NCBI RefSeq assembly: GCF_009729035.1
Contig: NZ_CP045483.1
Location: 828,001-892,000, forward strand
Length of the DNA: 64,000 nt
Reading direction: 5' to 3'
Source of the DNA: Stygiolobus azoricus
GTDB taxonomy: Archaea > Thermoproteota > Thermoprotei_A > Sulfolobales > Sulfolobaceae
Position numbers and translations under genes: made by a program. This document shows positions 1 through 9,860 of this stretch, piece after piece. The notes below the pieces were generated by a model. The model was not told the origin of the DNA and made no database searches. It saw nothing but the letters and a program-made list of their open reading frames with translations. Within the stretch, counting starts at the first letter, position 1. Every line of letters begins with the position of its first letter.

Positions 1-103
1 TCTCTGAAAAGATTACGAAGTTTGTACCGTCTTCTTCTTCTATCCATGTAGCTCCTAAAGGATAGGGCTCGCCTGGTCTAAGTGGTCTATCTCTATTTTT
101 CAT
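1..103 (-). CDS. treX: TreX glycogen-debranching enzyme, N-terminal fragment (cut by window edge)
   Basis: On the minus strand an ATG at 101-103 opens a frame that runs off the window start. The first residues read [20 protein letters not shown], followed by an acidic stretch and TNFVIFSE. This is the typical N-terminus of archaeal TreX, the isoamylase-type GH13 debranching enzyme that frees linear maltodextrins for trehalose synthesis. The start overlaps the 3' end of treZ by 11 bases, so the two are very likely translationally coupled. Only about 34 residues are visible and no catalytic motif falls within them, so the call rests on the N-terminal match and the neighbour. Confidence 0.85.
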   Translation of the reverse strand, partial: MKNRDRPLRPGEPYPLGATWIEEEDGTNFVIFSE

Positions 104-1769
104 ACAATAAGTATACGCCTACTCCTTTACTAACTTTTATTTCAGAATCCTTAAATATCTTTGATGGGAAATTAACCCCAATTAGTATTTCACCTTCATA
201 GTCAATCCTTATTTTGTTTTCACTAAACGAGGCTATAATTAATATTTTTTCGTTCTTGATACTAATCCAGTTTGAACCTGCATCTACTTTAGCAGGTCTT
301 TTACACTTCGGTAAAAACCTTTTTCTGATCTCAATTAATTTCCGATAGTAGCTTAATACTTCTTTGTCTATATTCCATGATAGTCTTGACTTATGAAATG
401 CCTCATCTGATTGAGGGTCGATGGTTTGACCGTTGTCCTTTAGTCTCCCTTCTCTAACTCCCTTTATTAACTTTTGGTCAGAAAAGTCAGAGAAAAATAA
501 GAACGGATTTCTTTCAAAATATTCCTCGCCCATAAAAATCATTGGGATATATGGAGAAAGAAGGTATAATGTCGAAGCTATTAGATAGGTTTCCTTATCC
601 GTGAGCACTGAAAGTCTTTCACCGTTACCTCTATTTCCTACTTGATCGTGGTTTTGAATATATACTACAAATTTACACCTCGATAAATCTCCAACTGGAG
701 CGCCATGAATCTTTCCTCTGTACTTAGAATATCTTCCGTCATATACAAATACGTCTAAGAAAGCTTTCTTTATATCATCTATAGAGCCGTAGTCAGAGTA
801 ATACCCATGTTTTTCGCCCGTAATGTAAGCGTGGATTGAATGGTGGAAGTCATCAGTCCACTGGGCATCTATATTATATCCGCAGTCTTGACGGATAATT
901 TTTGGATCATTTAAGTCGCTTTCAGCGATCACCAGCTTATTTCTCTTGTGCACGACTTCGGCTATTTCTTGAAGTATGTGCTTAGGTGAGGCATCAATAA
1001 TCGCGTGAACAGCGTCTAGTCTTAGAGCGTCTACCTTGAATACGTCTAACCAATACTTAACGTTGTCAAGAATCATTTCTCTTACACCGTCACTCCCCCT
1101 ATCATCGAAATTGAAGGTCAGCCCCCAAGGTGTATGATACTTGTTAGAAAAATACGGACCTAACTTAATGAGGTAATTTCCTTCCGGTCCGACGTGATTA
1201 TATACTACATCTAGAATGACTCCTATATTTCTCTTATGTGCTTCACTAACAAGTTCTGCAAAACCATAGGGTCCTCCGTATGTGTTTTGGACTGCGAATA
1301 AGAAAGTACCATCATACCCCCAGTCCTTGTTTCCAGGGAATTGGGCTATCGGCATTATCTCGATTGCTGTAACTCCTAAGTCTTTTAAATAATCTAATTT
1401 TTCTATAACTCCTTTGAAATCGCCCCTTTCGGAAAATGTCCCTACGTGGATTTCATAGATTATTAAATCCTCCAATTTTAAACTGTTTATCTCAGGTATG
1501 TTAAACTTTTGGGAAATTATCATTGAACTACCGTGTATACCGTACGGTTGGAATCTAGAGAGCGGATCTGGAATGATTTCTTTTTCTTCTAATAATAGTT
1601 TATATTCTAGACCCTCATTGACGTCATCTATAACTCCTCTAAAATACCCTAAATCATCTTTTTCAAGCTCGTATTTTCCTAAACCGGAAATATCAATCTC
1701 AAGTTTTTCTATGTCTGGAGCGTAAATTGAAAACGTTAACTTATTACCGTCAAGGTTTGTCCCAATCAT
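93..1769 (-). CDS. treZ: Malto-oligosyltrehalose trehalohydrolase (TreZ)
   Basis: A GH13 enzyme that cleaves maltooligosyl-trehalose to release free trehalose, acting after TreY. The 558 residues match the length of characterised Sulfolobus TreZ. An N-terminal CBM48-like beta domain (about 1-95) precedes the barrel. The GH13 conserved regions are visible: [11 protein letters not shown] (about 187-197), [11 protein letters not shown] (about 247-257, nucleophile D252), IAESDLNDP (acid/base E283) and IQNHDQVGN (D375, transition-state stabiliser). No signal peptide is present, so it is cytoplasmic. Its ATG overlaps the stop of the upstream secreted-protein gene by four bases (ATGA), and its own 3' end overlaps the treX start, giving one operon: secreted protein, treZ, treX. 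treY is not in view. Confidence 0.97.
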   Translation of the reverse strand: MIGTNLDGNKLTFSIYAPDIEKLEIDISGLGKYELEKDDLGYFRGVIDDVNEGLEYKLLLEEKEIIPDPLSRFQPYGIHGSSMIISQKFNIPEINSLKLEDLIIYEIHVGTFSERGDFKGVIEKLDYLKDLGVTAIEIMPIAQFPGNKDWGYDGTFLFAVQNTYGGPYGFAELVSEAHKRNIGVILDVVYNHVGPEGNYLIKLGPYFSNKYHTPWGLTFNFDDRGSDGVREMILDNVKYWLDVFKVDALRLDAVHAIIDASPKHILQEIAEVVHKRNKLVIAESDLNDPKIIRQDCGYNIDAQWTDDFHHSIHAYITGEKHGYYSDYGSIDDIKKAFLDVFVYDGRYSKYRGKIHGAPVGDLSRCKFVVYIQNHDQVGNRGNGERLSVLTDKETYLIASTLYLLSPYIPMIFMGEEYFERNPFLFFSDFSDQKLIKGVREGRLKDNGQTIDPQSDEAFHKSRLSWNIDKEVLSYYRKLIEIRKRFLPKCKRPAKVDAGSNWISIKNEKILIIASFSENKIRIDYEGEILIGVNFPSKIFKDSEIKVSKGVGVYLLYEK

Positions 1770-2611
1770 ATTGAAACAACTTCGCCGAAGTAATATATCA
1801 ATTGTTGTCCATAGAGGAACAGTGTTATATTATATACAGCTTCGTAATTTTGAACTGATATTATATTTGACGGTGGGAGACTACCGTATATGGCTACTTG
1901 CTGCCCTTGAGAAATGGTTATACTCGTAGTATTGACTAAACTCCCGTTTACGTAGAGCCTAGCAGTGTAAGAACCACTTGAGAGTTTTATGTACTGAGTA
2001 TTGAGAACGAAGGCGGTTGAGTAAATTATACTTCCATTGGGATAGGCGGTTAGAGATATCGGAGCTGACTGTACGTAATAAGGATAAGCATGAGAACCCG
2101 TTATAATGAATGAAGCGTTAGTATAGAATGTAAGATACTTTGAGGACACAATGGCTCTAATAGGGTAGAAATGTGCAATGGTATTTAATTGATATATTTG
2201 TTGATTTAAAGTTATGTTGTTCTGTGGTTTTAATTGCCAATTGTAATTACCAGACCCCTCGATATAAACGCCATAGACTTGTTGTGCAGCTGGAATTGAT
2301 ATACTGAGTAATAACTTCTTAGAGCTGAAAGGAGCAACATTAATACTTGTAGCGTTAATATAATTCTTTGTATGTGGGAATATGCCAGATTGCGTTCCCG
2401 CGGAAATTGCCACTATTACATTAGCTGACATTGGCAGAGGACCTTTATTTAAACTAACGACGCAGAGTGAATAAACCTGGTAACCGGATTGTGATATTGA
2501 TTCCTTAACTATATATGCATAAACGTGGAAATTACTAGCTTCTACGTAAAATACTGCACCTAGGCTTACAAATAATATCAGTATGACGCCAAGTAGGTAA
2601 ATTCGTTTCAT
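1766..2611 (-). CDS. Secreted or membrane-anchored protein of unknown function, first gene of the treZ-treX operon
   Basis: A 281-residue protein I do not recognise. Residues 1-25 are a short basic start followed by a hydrophobic segment ([18 protein letters not shown]), fitting a signal peptide or single N-terminal anchor. The rest is rich in Ser, Thr, Asn, Tyr and Ile with regular beta-strand-like alternation, as in archaeal extracellular beta-sandwich proteins. At least seven N-glycosylation sequons occur (NATS, NITL, NASF, NGSI, NGSL, NTTS, NITL), consistent with an S-layer-side location. The gene has its own leaderless promoter and overlaps treZ by four bases, so it is co-transcribed with cytoplasmic trehalose enzymes. 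A role in carbohydrate binding or uptake is possible but not shown by the sequence. Confidence 0.8.
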   Translation of the reverse strand: MKRIYLLGVILILFVSLGAVFYVEASNFHVYAYIVKESISQSGYQVYSLCVVSLNKGPLPMSANVIVAISAGTQSGIFPHTKNYINATSINVAPFSSKKLLLSISIPAAQQVYGVYIEGSGNYNWQLKPQNNITLNQQIYQLNTIAHFYPIRAIVSSKYLTFYTNASFIITGSHAYPYYVQSAPISLTAYPNGSIIYSTAFVLNTQYIKLSSGSYTARLYVNGSLVNTTSITISQGQQVAIYGSLPPSNIISVQNYEAVYNITLFLYGQQLIYYFGEVVSI

Positions 2612-2630
2612 TGCGGTTAATACTAAAGTG

Positions 2631-2640
2631 TAATATATTA
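2631..2640 (-). promoter_or_regulatory. TATA box of the secreted protein-treZ-treX operon
   Basis: The AT-only decamer taatatatta is centred about 26 bases before the ATG at 2611 on the minus strand. This spacing puts transcription start at or next to the start codon, the usual leaderless arrangement in Sulfolobales. Confidence 0.55.
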
Positions 2641-2724
2641 GTTTATTTCGAAGACTAGATAGACCAGTTTACTTTATTATCTCCTATATAGATGATAATG
2701 AAGCGGAGGGCCCTAGGAAAAAAG

Positions 2725-3114
2725 ATGGAGCAACAAACCTATTTCCAAACCTCCTCAGAAGATAAAATAATAGGTAAGCATGTTTTCGGCAATCTATACG
2801 ACCTCGATGAGGAACTTCTTACGGATAAAGACCTGCTGGAAAAAATAGTTCTTGAAGCAGTGAATATAGCTAAAATGAACTTAGTAGAAATTAAAGCGTG
2901 GAAATTCGGAGGCAAGAAAGGAGGAGTTTCAGTCATAGCTCTAGTAGAGGAAAGTCATATAGCGCTTCATACATGGAATGAATATAAATATGCTACATTG
3001 GATGTATATACTTGTGGTGAACAGAGTGATCCACAAGCTGCTTTTAATTACATCGTGGCACAGTTAAAGCCTAGACGCTACCAGATGTTTTATGCTGACA
3101 GATCATCAGCGTGA
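2725..3114 (+). CDS. Arginine decarboxylase proenzyme (pyruvoyl, SpeD-fold)
   Basis: A SpeD-family proenzyme that self-cleaves to a pyruvoyl enzyme. Crenarchaea have two paralogues, an S-adenosylmethionine decarboxylase and an arginine decarboxylase that makes agmatine for polyamine synthesis. This sequence follows the arginine decarboxylase type: [10 protein letters not shown] near the N-terminus, [20 protein letters not shown], and the C-terminal FYADRSS. Self-cleavage is expected between E76 and S77 of [11 protein letters not shown], equivalent to Ser82 of the S. solfataricus enzyme. An upstream in-frame ATG at 2692 adds 11 residues; I prefer the ATG at 2725 because the length (129 residues) then matches characterised proteins (about 134). 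Substrate assignment is by resemblance to the crenarchaeal enzyme, not by a single diagnostic residue. Confidence 0.85.
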   Translation: MEQQTYFQTSSEDKIIGKHVFGNLYDLDEELLTDKDLLEKIVLEAVNIAKMNLVEIKAWKFGGKKGGVSVIALVEESHIALHTWNEYKYATLDVYTCGEQSDPQAAFNYIVAQLKPRRYQMFYADRSSA

Positions 3115-3201
3115 GCTGAGACGGTCATAAAGTCCCTGTGTTTTTTACTCATCATCAATAATTTTCAATTAAATCCAACTCATACCCTATATATTGTTTT
3201 T

Positions 3202-3237
3202 TCGACAGTTGTCGATTAGATTATAGTCATTTGTCGA
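3202..3237. promoter_or_regulatory. Putative operator: TCGACA-GT-TGTCGA inverted repeat plus a third half-site
   Basis: A perfect inverted repeat, TCGACA (3202-3207) and TGTCGA (3210-3215) with a two-base spacer, is followed by a second TGTCGA at 3232-3237. That copy abuts the TATA-like cttataatt (3241-3249) lying about 27-33 bases before the mevalonate operon start at 3274. Position and symmetry suggest a transcription-factor site. The regulator is unknown. Confidence 0.5.
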
Positions 3238-3273
3238 AAATCTTATAATTAAAGCTCTTACATTCTATTACCA

Positions 3274-4320
3274 ATGAAAAGTGGGATAATAGGATGGGGT
3301 AGTTATATTCCTAGGTATAGAATTAGGTCTGAGGAAATAGCTGAATTATGGGGCATTGAAAAGGAGGTTGTAAAAAGCCTCGGATTGTCGGAAAAGGCCG
3401 TTCCTTCAGCAGATGAGGATTCTACTACGATGGCATGGGAAGCCTCTAGAAATGCTTTAGCTAGAGCTAGAATTGATCCTTCAGAGATTAATCTTGTGTT
3501 GTTCGGCTCTGAATCTAAAGTTTATGCCGTTAAGCCTACTGCTACTATTTTACTAGATTCATTAGGTATTTCTCATAATACTTTAAGTGCCGATTTAGAA
3601 TTTGCTTGTAGAGCAGCTTCAGCCGGTTTAAGACTTGCTTCTAGTATGGTTGAAGCTGGTAAGATTAAGTATGGTTTGGTAATTGGTAGTGATACTGCAC
3701 AATCAAATCCCGGTGATGTTCTAGAACTTAGTTCAGCCTCGGCTGCAGTAGCTTATGTAGTTGGAAGAGACAACGAATCAGCAGCGGTTATCGAAGCTTC
3801 TACCTCCTTCTCTACCGACATTCCAGATTTCTGGAGAAGAGATGGTATGCCCTATCCACTTCATGGTGAGGGATTCACTGGTGAACCTGCTTACTTTTAT
3901 CATATAATGTCTGCGGTGAAGAACCTTCTCGATGAGAACGGGTACAAAATTTCTGACTTTGATTACTTTGTATTTCATCAACCTAATGGTAAGTTTCCTA
4001 TACAAGTCGCAAAGAAATTGAATATTCCGTTAGAAAAAGTAAAGGCCGGATTAATATCCCCATATATCGGTAATCCCTATAACGCTTCTGCTTTGTTAGG
4101 CTTGGCAAAAGTACTTGATATTGCGAAACCCGGTGAAAGAATATTGGTAGCTCCCTTTGGAAGCGGTGCAGGAAGCGATGCCTTCAGCATATTAGTAGCC
4201 GATAAAATCTCTGAGAGGCAAAAGCTAGCCCCGAGTGTAGAATACTATATGGGTAGAAAGAAGGTTATTCCTTATTCATTGTATGCGAAAACTACCCACA
4301 AGTTCAAGGTGTATGAATAA
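3274..4320 (+). CDS. Hydroxymethylglutaryl-CoA synthase (archaeal type)
   Basis: Condenses acetoacetyl-CoA with acetyl-CoA to HMG-CoA, the second step of the mevalonate route to archaeal isoprenoid lipids. The 348 residues match archaeal HMG-CoA synthases. The thiolase-fold catalytic triad is present: a Glu at about E80 in the FGSES segment, nucleophile C112 in [11 protein letters not shown], and H235 in [12 protein letters not shown]. The C-terminal [10 protein letters not shown] motif is typical. The ATG sits about 27-33 bases after a TATA box, so the message is probably leaderless. The stop overlaps the next start by one base (TAATG), the first link of a four-gene operon ending in HMG-CoA reductase. 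Confidence 0.96.
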   Translation: MKSGIIGWGSYIPRYRIRSEEIAELWGIEKEVVKSLGLSEKAVPSADEDSTTMAWEASRNALARARIDPSEINLVLFGSESKVYAVKPTATILLDSLGISHNTLSADLEFACRAASAGLRLASSMVEAGKIKYGLVIGSDTAQSNPGDVLELSSASAAVAYVVGRDNESAAVIEASTSFSTDIPDFWRRDGMPYPLHGEGFTGEPAYFYHIMSAVKNLLDENGYKISDFDYFVFHQPNGKFPIQVAKKLNIPLEKVKAGLISPYIGNPYNASALLGLAKVLDIAKPGERILVAPFGSGAGSDAFSILVADKISERQKLAPSVEYYMGRKKVIPYSLYAKTTHKFKVYE

Positions 4321-5417
4321 TGGTCTCGATAGTAGGTAGCGGTCTCGTAAAAATTGATAGGTACTATGAATTTTCTGAATCGGATCTAGTGATTGAAGCT
4401 TACAAGAATTTAATACTAAAAGTAAAGGAAATGCCTTCATCAATCGATGCTTTAATTTTAGCCAGCACGTATAGTGATACCTTGTCTAAGAATCTTATGT
4501 TAGCCTTTAAACTTTCTAATAAGTTAGGCATTAAAACATCTATATCATTTAGAGTTGAAAACGGAGATAACGGTGGTTCAGCAATCTTGGCTGCATATTC
4601 GTTAATCAAATCTGGTATTGCTAATAGTGTTCTGCTAGTAGGTGTGGATAAGTTTTCAGATTATCCGTCAAAGTACGTTAATGATGTCATCTCTTATAAT
4701 TTAGGTAACGAGTACGAGTATCAGGTAGGCTTAACACCTCATGCTCATGCTGCCTTGCTAATGAAGAGATATATGAAAAAGTTCAGCAAAGACTATGAAT
4801 ACTTTACAAAATGGCCCTTAAAAATGCACGAAAACGCTGTGGAGAATCCTTATGCGTATCTTAGATTTAAAGTAGATAAAAAGGTGATTATGGATTCGCA
4901 GATAATCTCAGAACCTTTACGTTTGTTTGATATAGCAGCAAGGGCTGATGGTGCTTCAGTAGTTCTAATAACATCTGACGAGTTGTCAAGGAAATTCACT
5001 GATACAACTGTAAAGATAGAAAACATAGTAAGCAGTAATCTACCTTTAGATCTTGCTAATCTGGAGGTAAACTCTGTAAGAGATGTTGCAAAGAAGCTTT
5101 CGATTAGAATGAATAGTAATCATATTTACGAGATTCACGATTCTTATAGTGTCTTAGCTGCGTTAGAGCTAGAGTCTTTAGGCCTTGCTAAGGATGGTAA
5201 CGGATTCGACAATTTAGATAGTCTAAATGTGAATCTAGGCGGTGGTCTGAAGGCAAGAGGATATCCAGGCTCGGCTACTGCAGTATATCAGTTAGCTGAG
5301 TTATATCTACATTTAATTGGAGAACATCCAAGAGGCAAAATAGATGCAGAGAGAGGATTTTTATTGTCTACAGACGATCTTGGCAATTCTTCTCATCTGG
5401 TTGCTATGATGAGGTGA
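4320..5417 (+). CDS. Thiolase-like protein of the mevalonate operon, catalytic Cys and GHP His replaced
   Basis: A 365-residue thiolase-superfamily protein in the position of acetoacetyl-CoA thiolase, which in archaea forms a complex with HMG-CoA synthase and a DUF35 protein. The fold signature is clear: GVDKFSD after the nucleophile region, EIHDSYSVLAALE (H273), and a C-terminal NLGGGLKARGYPGSAT. The usual nucleophile motif (VExxCxSG) reads VENGDNGGSA, with D83 where Cys is expected. The usual GHPxGAT reads GYPGSAT, with Y315 in place of His. By thiolase chemistry this protein should not form the acyl-cysteine intermediate, so it may be structural, CoA-binding or mechanistically different. 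It is joined to both neighbours by overlaps. Confidence 0.88.
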   Translation: MVSIVGSGLVKIDRYYEFSESDLVIEAYKNLILKVKEMPSSIDALILASTYSDTLSKNLMLAFKLSNKLGIKTSISFRVENGDNGGSAILAAYSLIKSGIANSVLLVGVDKFSDYPSKYVNDVISYNLGNEYEYQVGLTPHAHAALLMKRYMKKFSKDYEYFTKWPLKMHENAVENPYAYLRFKVDKKVIMDSQIISEPLRLFDIAARADGASVVLITSDELSRKFTDTTVKIENIVSSNLPLDLANLEVNSVRDVAKKLSIRMNSNHIYEIHDSYSVLAALELESLGLAKDGNGFDNLDSLNVNLGGGLKARGYPGSATAVYQLAELYLHLIGEHPRGKIDAERGFLLSTDDLGNSSHLVAMMR

Positions 5418-5836
5418 AATCTATGAAAATAAGTCCATCTCAAAGTTGGAGACTAAAAAATACGTTATATTCTCTAATGTTAGGAATATGCAAGAAATGT
5501 GGCAACGTGTTCTATCCATACCAAGGTATATGTGGAAAGTGTGGCTCTGTAGACGTAGAAAAGGTCAAAGCTAAGGGGACGGGTACTTTACTCGAATATA
5601 CAGTGCTTTACCAAACAAGGGATGGGTTCGAAAAACAAGTTCCCATAGTAATAGGTCTCATTAGGTTAGATGAAGGTGTAGACATAGTTGCCCCCTTGAC
5701 AGACGTAGAAGTAAATGAGATAAAAGAGGGTGTTAGAGTTGAAGCTGTGTTAAGAAGACTGAGGTCTGATTCTGTTAATGGTTTAATACAATACGGGATA
5801 AAGTTTAGAGTGATAGATAATGCAGGATATAATTAA
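5414..5836 (+). CDS. DUF35 zinc-ribbon/OB-fold protein of the thiolase-HMG-CoA synthase complex
   Basis: A small (about 137-140 residue) protein with an N-terminal helix, a rubredoxin-like zinc ribbon (CKKCG...CGKCG, about residues 25-45) and a C-terminal OB-fold, the DUF35 or acyl-CoA-associated OB family. Homologues bridge archaeal acetoacetyl-CoA thiolase and HMG-CoA synthase and contribute to a shared CoA-binding site, channelling the intermediate. The GTG at 5414 overlaps the thiolase stop; an ATG at 5423 is an equally reasonable start. The 3' end overlaps the HMG-CoA reductase start by 17 bases. It has no catalytic motif of its own. Confidence 0.9.
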   Translation: MKSMKISPSQSWRLKNTLYSLMLGICKKCGNVFYPYQGICGKCGSVDVEKVKAKGTGTLLEYTVLYQTRDGFEKQVPIVIGLIRLDEGVDIVAPLTDVEVNEIKEGVRVEAVLRRLRSDSVNGLIQYGIKFRVIDNAGYN

Positions 5837-7055
5837 TAATATTGTGGAGAAGGTAGTAAGGGGCGAGATCCAACTTCATGAAATAGATAATTTTTTAGAA
5901 GCAAATGCTGCGATGGTGGCTAGAAGACTAGCTATAGAAAAATTGACTAACTCAAATTTACCTTCAATAGGTTCTACAATTTTAGATTATGCTGAAATTA
6001 AGAATAGAAACGCAGAGAACGTAATAGGAGCTGTCCAAGTACCTGTAGGTGTTGTAGGTCCCTTAAGAGTCAATGGTGATTATGCTCGGGGAGAGTTCTA
6101 TGTACCTTTAGCTACAACTGAGGGCGCCTTGATAGCCAGTGTTAACCGTGGTGCAAAGGCCGTAACTTTAAGCGGAGGTACAAGTGTTAAAATAATTTTT
6201 GACGGAATGGCAAGGGCTCCAGTTTTCAAATTAGATAGTATAATTGATGTTGTAGATTTTTTAGATTGGGTAAAGAAACACTATGAAGATTTAAAACGTA
6301 TAGCGGAGTCTACAACCTCTCATGGAAAATTAATTTCCTTAGAGCCTTACGTTTTAGGTAATAACGTGTGGTTGAGGTTTATTTACGACACTGGCGACGC
6401 GATGGGTATGAATATGGCTACTATTGCTACAGAGAAAGTTTGTGAATATATTGAGGAGAACTTCGGGAGGGCTAGGTGTTTAGCAGTGAGTGGAAACATG
6501 TGTAGTGATAAGAAGCAGTCAATTGTAAACAGCCTTCACGGTAGAGGGAAAACCGTAGTAGCTGAGGCTTTAATCCCGAACGATATTGTTACAAAGGTTT
6601 TGAAATCAGATAAGAACTTAATTCATGAGGTCAATTTGAGAAAGAATTGGGCTGGTGGAGCTAGGGCAGGAACGTTCTTTCAATACAACGCTCACTTTGC
6701 AAATATAATTGCGGCCATTTTCTTGGCAACAGGTCAAGATATGGCTCAAGTAGTTGAAAGTAGCAGCGGTTACACATGGACTGAAGTCAGAGAAAATGGA
6801 ATTTATATTTCTGTGACTCTAACTTCTCTAGAAGTAGGAACCGTAGGAGGGGGTACGAGATTACCTACGCAGAGGGAAGCACTTTCTATAATGGGCATTT
6901 ACGGTAGTGGTAACCCGCCTGGTAGCAATGCTAAGAAATTTGCTGAAATAGTAGCTTCCACAGTATTGGCTGGTGAGCTTAACTTGCTATCAGCACTAGC
7001 CAACAAAGAATTGGGGAAGGCACATCTTAAGCTAGGAAGGGCTGCGAAAGTTTAA
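5820..7055 (+). CDS. hmgA: 3-hydroxy-3-methylglutaryl-CoA reductase (class I)
   Basis: Reduces HMG-CoA to mevalonate with two NADPH, the committed step to isoprenoid ether lipids. The 411 residues are the usual archaeal class I length, without membrane segments, so the enzyme is cytoplasmic. Catalytic residues are visible: E101 in TTEGALIAS, Lys in NMCSDKK (about 231), D307 in [11 protein letters not shown] and H402 in [10 protein letters not shown]. The NADP-binding DAMGMNMAT lies at about 193-201, and [17 protein letters not shown] marks the substrate side. It is last in the mevalonate operon; the 17-base overlap with the DUF35 gene implies coupled translation. Confidence 0.97.
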   Translation: MQDIINNIVEKVVRGEIQLHEIDNFLEANAAMVARRLAIEKLTNSNLPSIGSTILDYAEIKNRNAENVIGAVQVPVGVVGPLRVNGDYARGEFYVPLATTEGALIASVNRGAKAVTLSGGTSVKIIFDGMARAPVFKLDSIIDVVDFLDWVKKHYEDLKRIAESTTSHGKLISLEPYVLGNNVWLRFIYDTGDAMGMNMATIATEKVCEYIEENFGRARCLAVSGNMCSDKKQSIVNSLHGRGKTVVAEALIPNDIVTKVLKSDKNLIHEVNLRKNWAGGARAGTFFQYNAHFANIIAAIFLATGQDMAQVVESSSGYTWTEVRENGIYISVTLTSLEVGTVGGGTRLPTQREALSIMGIYGSGNPPGSNAKKFAEIVASTVLAGELNLLSALANKELGKAHLKLGRAAKV

Positions 7056-7064
7056 AATTTTTAT
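7051..7064 (+). promoter_or_regulatory. TATA region of glyA, overlapping the hmgA stop codon
   Basis: The stretch tttaaaatttttat lies about 17-30 bases before the glyA ATG at 7081 and includes the hmgA stop (7053-7055). The spacing fits a leaderless glyA transcript separate from the mevalonate operon. Confidence 0.5.
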
Positions 7065-7080
7065 AACCTATTTTTACCTG

Positions 7081-8382
7081 ATGCCTCAAGTTCCGGAAGA
7101 ACTACAAAAAATCATAGAAATAACCAGAGAACAGAATAGGTGGCGAAGACTAGAAACGTTGAACTTAATTCCATCAGAAAACGTGATGAGCCCTTTAGCT
7201 GAAGCGGTTTATATGAGTGATTTTATGTCAAGATATGCTGAAGGTAAGCCATATAAGAGGTTCTACCAAGGTACTAAATACGTAGATGAAATAGAAACTC
7301 TAGCTATGAAATTAATGAATGAAATAACTAATTCTGTTCACTGCGATCTAAGGCCAATAAGCGGCACTTTAGCTAATGCGGAAGTATTCAGGGTCTTGGC
7401 TAATCCCGGAGATAAAGCTCTTATAGCTCCAGTTCAGGCTGGTGCACATGTAAGCCATACTAGATTTGGTACACTAGGCGCTCTAGGTATAGAGCAGATA
7501 GAACTACCTTACGATCCTGAGAATATGAATGTAGATGTTGATAAGGCAATTAAAATGATCGAGCAAGTTAAACCTAAATTTGTAGTATTGGGTGGTAGCT
7601 TATACTTATTCCCACATCCTTCTAAAGAGCTGGCACCTCATGTTCATGCTGTAAATTCCAGGCTTATTTACGATGCTGCTCACGTTTACGGTTTAATCAC
7701 TGGAAAAGCATGGCATAATCCGCTATTAGAAGGAGCAGACATTATGACTTCATCAACACATAAGACTTTTCCAGGTCCCCAAGGTGGCGCAATATTTATC
7801 AATGACGATGAGCTATATAAAAAAATAAGCGATACGATATTTCCATGGTTTGTAAGTAATCATCATTTGCATAGGCTACCTAGCGTAGCGGTTACCGCAC
7901 TTGAAATGAAATATTTCGGAGAGGATTATGCAAAGCAAATTGTGAAAAATGCTAAAGCTTTTGCTGAGGCATTGGCAGCTGAAGGATTTAAGGTCGTTGG
8001 AGAGCATTTAGGGTATACGAAAAGTCATCAAGTTGCGATAGACGTAAGGAATCTGGGAGGAGGAGCTAAGGTTGCAAGAATGTTTGAAGATGCAAACATA
8101 ATTACTAACAAAAACTTATTGCCTTACGATCCGCCTAGTGCTGTAAAGGATCCAAGTGGTATTAGGCTAGGAGTACAAGAAATGACTAGATACGGTGTTA
8201 AGGAAGGAGATATGGCTGAAATTGCCAAGTTTATGAGAGAGGTAGCAATAGACAAGAAGGATGTCTTAGAAGTAAAGAAAAAGGTAATAGAGTTCAGAAA
8301 GAGATTCCTTTCCGTTAAGTACACATTTGATTTAGATTTAGGGCAATTCTCAAATGGTAAAGTTATTCCTCTGTTAATATAA
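7081..8382 (+). CDS. glyA: Serine hydroxymethyltransferase
   Basis: A PLP enzyme that interconverts serine and glycine with transfer of a one-carbon unit; in Sulfolobales the carrier is a modified pterin rather than folate (family knowledge). Visible features are [11 protein letters not shown] near residue 30, [14 protein letters not shown], the aspartate of [10 protein letters not shown], and the PLP lysine K228 in [15 protein letters not shown]. The length of 433 residues is normal. It follows hmgA by 25 bases but has its own TATA region, and it converges with the universal stress protein gene across a T-rich gap. Confidence 0.97.
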   Translation: MPQVPEELQKIIEITREQNRWRRLETLNLIPSENVMSPLAEAVYMSDFMSRYAEGKPYKRFYQGTKYVDEIETLAMKLMNEITNSVHCDLRPISGTLANAEVFRVLANPGDKALIAPVQAGAHVSHTRFGTLGALGIEQIELPYDPENMNVDVDKAIKMIEQVKPKFVVLGGSLYLFPHPSKELAPHVHAVNSRLIYDAAHVYGLITGKAWHNPLLEGADIMTSSTHKTFPGPQGGAIFINDDELYKKISDTIFPWFVSNHHLHRLPSVAVTALEMKYFGEDYAKQIVKNAKAFAEALAAEGFKVVGEHLGYTKSHQVAIDVRNLGGGAKVARMFEDANIITNKNLLPYDPPSAVKDPSGIRLGVQEMTRYGVKEGDMAEIAKFMREVAIDKKDVLEVKKKVIEFRKRFLSVKYTFDLDLGQFSNGKVIPLLI

Positions 8383-8421
8383 TTTTTTTCTTTCTTTATT
8401 TAAAAATTATTTAAACTAATT
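8383..8421. terminator. T/A-rich gap between convergent glyA and uspA
   Basis: The 39-base gap holds aattttttt, ctttctttattt and aaaattatttaaac. T-runs occur on both strands with no GC-rich hairpin, as expected for archaeal T-tract termination of both convergent units. Confidence 0.4.
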
Positions 8422-8829
8422 TTATCTAACTAGAATAACTGTAGTGGTAGCGTTAAGGGCCACGGACATAGCTACAGAGCCTATATTTAACTCGCTGTTT
8501 ATTGATAGCCCTCTGGCTCCCATGATTACCGCGTCGTACGTGTTTTCACTTAAATACTTTAATATTTCGTTTGCTGTGCTACTTTCTTTACTTGAATATT
8601 TAAGAATCTTTAACTCATACTCTGCCCTGTCGTTAACTCTTCTCTTAATTTTCTCACTAATTTCTGTCTCATTACAAGTTTCACAAGCATGAATAACTGT
8701 TATCTGTGAACCGTATCTCATAGCGAAATCTAATGCTAATTCTAATGCCCTAAAGCTATTTTCTGACCCGTCTACTAATACAGCTATTTTTCTTAACCAA
8801 AAACTTACAGTGTATGTTGGTTCTGTCAT
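8422..8829 (-). CDS. Universal stress protein (UspA family)
   Basis: A 135-residue single-domain Usp fold protein. The N-terminal strand IAVLVDGSENSFRALE carries the Asp of the nucleotide site. The C-terminal GARGLSINSELNIGSVAMS fits the ATP-binding pattern G-x2-G-x9-G-S, so an ATP-binding Usp is likely. The start codon overlaps the gap stop by four bases (ATGA), making it the third gene of the pgk-gap-usp operon. The link to lower glycolysis may reflect energy-state sensing, which is inference. Confidence 0.9.
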   Translation of the reverse strand: MTEPTYTVSFWLRKIAVLVDGSENSFRALELALDFAMRYGSQITVIHACETCNETEISEKIKRRVNDRAEYELKILKYSSKESSTANEILKYLSENTYDAVIMGARGLSINSELNIGSVAMSVALNATTTVILVR

Positions 8830-9860
8830 ATTAGATAACCTTTCATTAACCCTAATGTATCGTTAGTTATTTTAATTGACTCGTTCTTATCTGCAAGATT
8901 CATTGCAGCTCTAATGGCGTCAATATTTTCAGGCACTACTATTGATTCTTGATGAACTCCGTACATTAGGAACAGTTCGTTATTATGAGAGTACACTGAG
9001 TCCTCAAATACTACGACCTCAGGTATGTCGTTTCTGTATCTGCCTATATCCCTAGATACTTCTATGATTTCGGCAGTAGAACCTATACCAGTTCTAGAGG
9101 AATTTATGAGAACTATTCTTTCAGTATCCTTTAATGCATTAATCACGTCTTCTCTTCTAACGGGTTCCTTCATTGTTATATTCATCAGGTGCATATGCAT
9201 TAATGTTGTAGGAGCTACTACTGCCATAGATATTATGTCTATTCCCTTCATCACGGTTAAAACATCTTTTGCATGGTGGCTTGGAACTGAGGCCGGATCT
9301 GGTACTATTGAGTTAATTGGGCCTTTCTTTACCTCTTTTGGGTCGGATGCCCTTCTTACCACAGTTACTCTTACTTTTTCTATTTTACTTACCTTACTGT
9401 TAATGGTACATAAAGTTCTTAATATTCCAGTTGTATTACAAGATACAACTCTAATGTAGTTCTTGTTAATAGCCTCGTTGTAGTTACATAAGGCTGAAAA
9501 AGAGACTTCTGCGACATCCGCTTTTTCTCCTCCTTGGAATATAGCTTTCTTCCCGAACTTCTGGTACAATGGTTTGTAACTTGCTCCAATTCCATTAGGA
9601 GTTGTATCTACTATTATGTCGGCTTCATTAATCATGTCTTCGATGTATCCACTAACTTGTATTCCTGCTTTCTCAAATTTGGCTGCATTTTCTTTTGGTA
9701 CATAAAGCTTGTAACCTTTCTTCACGGCGGTAAATGCTTCATAGTTAGGTGAGGTTTTCGCTACTCCCACTAGTTCCATATCTGGTTGTAATTTTATTGC
9801 ATCTGCTACTCTTTTTCCAATTGTTCCGTAACCATTAACAGCTACTTTAACTCTTGCCAC
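8826..9860 (-). CDS. gap: Glyceraldehyde-3-phosphate dehydrogenase, archaeal type
   Basis: A phosphorylating GAPDH interconverting glyceraldehyde 3-phosphate and 1,3-bisphosphoglycerate; in Sulfolobales it is considered to work mainly in gluconeogenesis. The Rossmann motif [10 protein letters not shown] is at residues 9-18 and the catalytic cysteine is C141 in [12 protein letters not shown]. The length of 344 residues is typical of the archaeal enzyme. The start overlaps the end of pgk by 14 bases, so pgk and gap are co-translated. No unusual feature was seen. Confidence 0.97.
   Translation of the reverse strand: MARVKVAVNGYGTIGKRVADAIKLQPDMELVGVAKTSPNYEAFTAVKKGYKLYVPKENAAKFEKAGIQVSGYIEDMINEADIIVDTTPNGIGASYKPLYQKFGKKAIFQGGEKADVAEVSFSALCNYNEAINKNYIRVVSCNTTGILRTLCTINSKVSKIEKVRVTVVRRASDPKEVKKGPINSIVPDPASVPSHHAKDVLTVMKGIDIISMAVVAPTTLMHMHLMNITMKEPVRREDVINALKDTERIVLINSSRTGIGSTAEIIEVSRDIGRYRNDIPEVVVFEDSVYSHNNELFLMYGVHQESIVVPENIDAIRAAMNLADKNESIKITNDTLGLMKGYLI

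Noticed and set aside
3110-3165. Possible C/D box guide RNA on the minus strand (ATGATGA near 3150)
   Set aside because: A C-box-like ATGATGA is present, but no CTGA D box follows at a suitable distance and the second box is imperfect.
9025-9459. 144-codon plus-strand frame inside gap
   Set aside because: It lies antisense to a clear GAPDH gene and its composition is that of a reverse-strand shadow.
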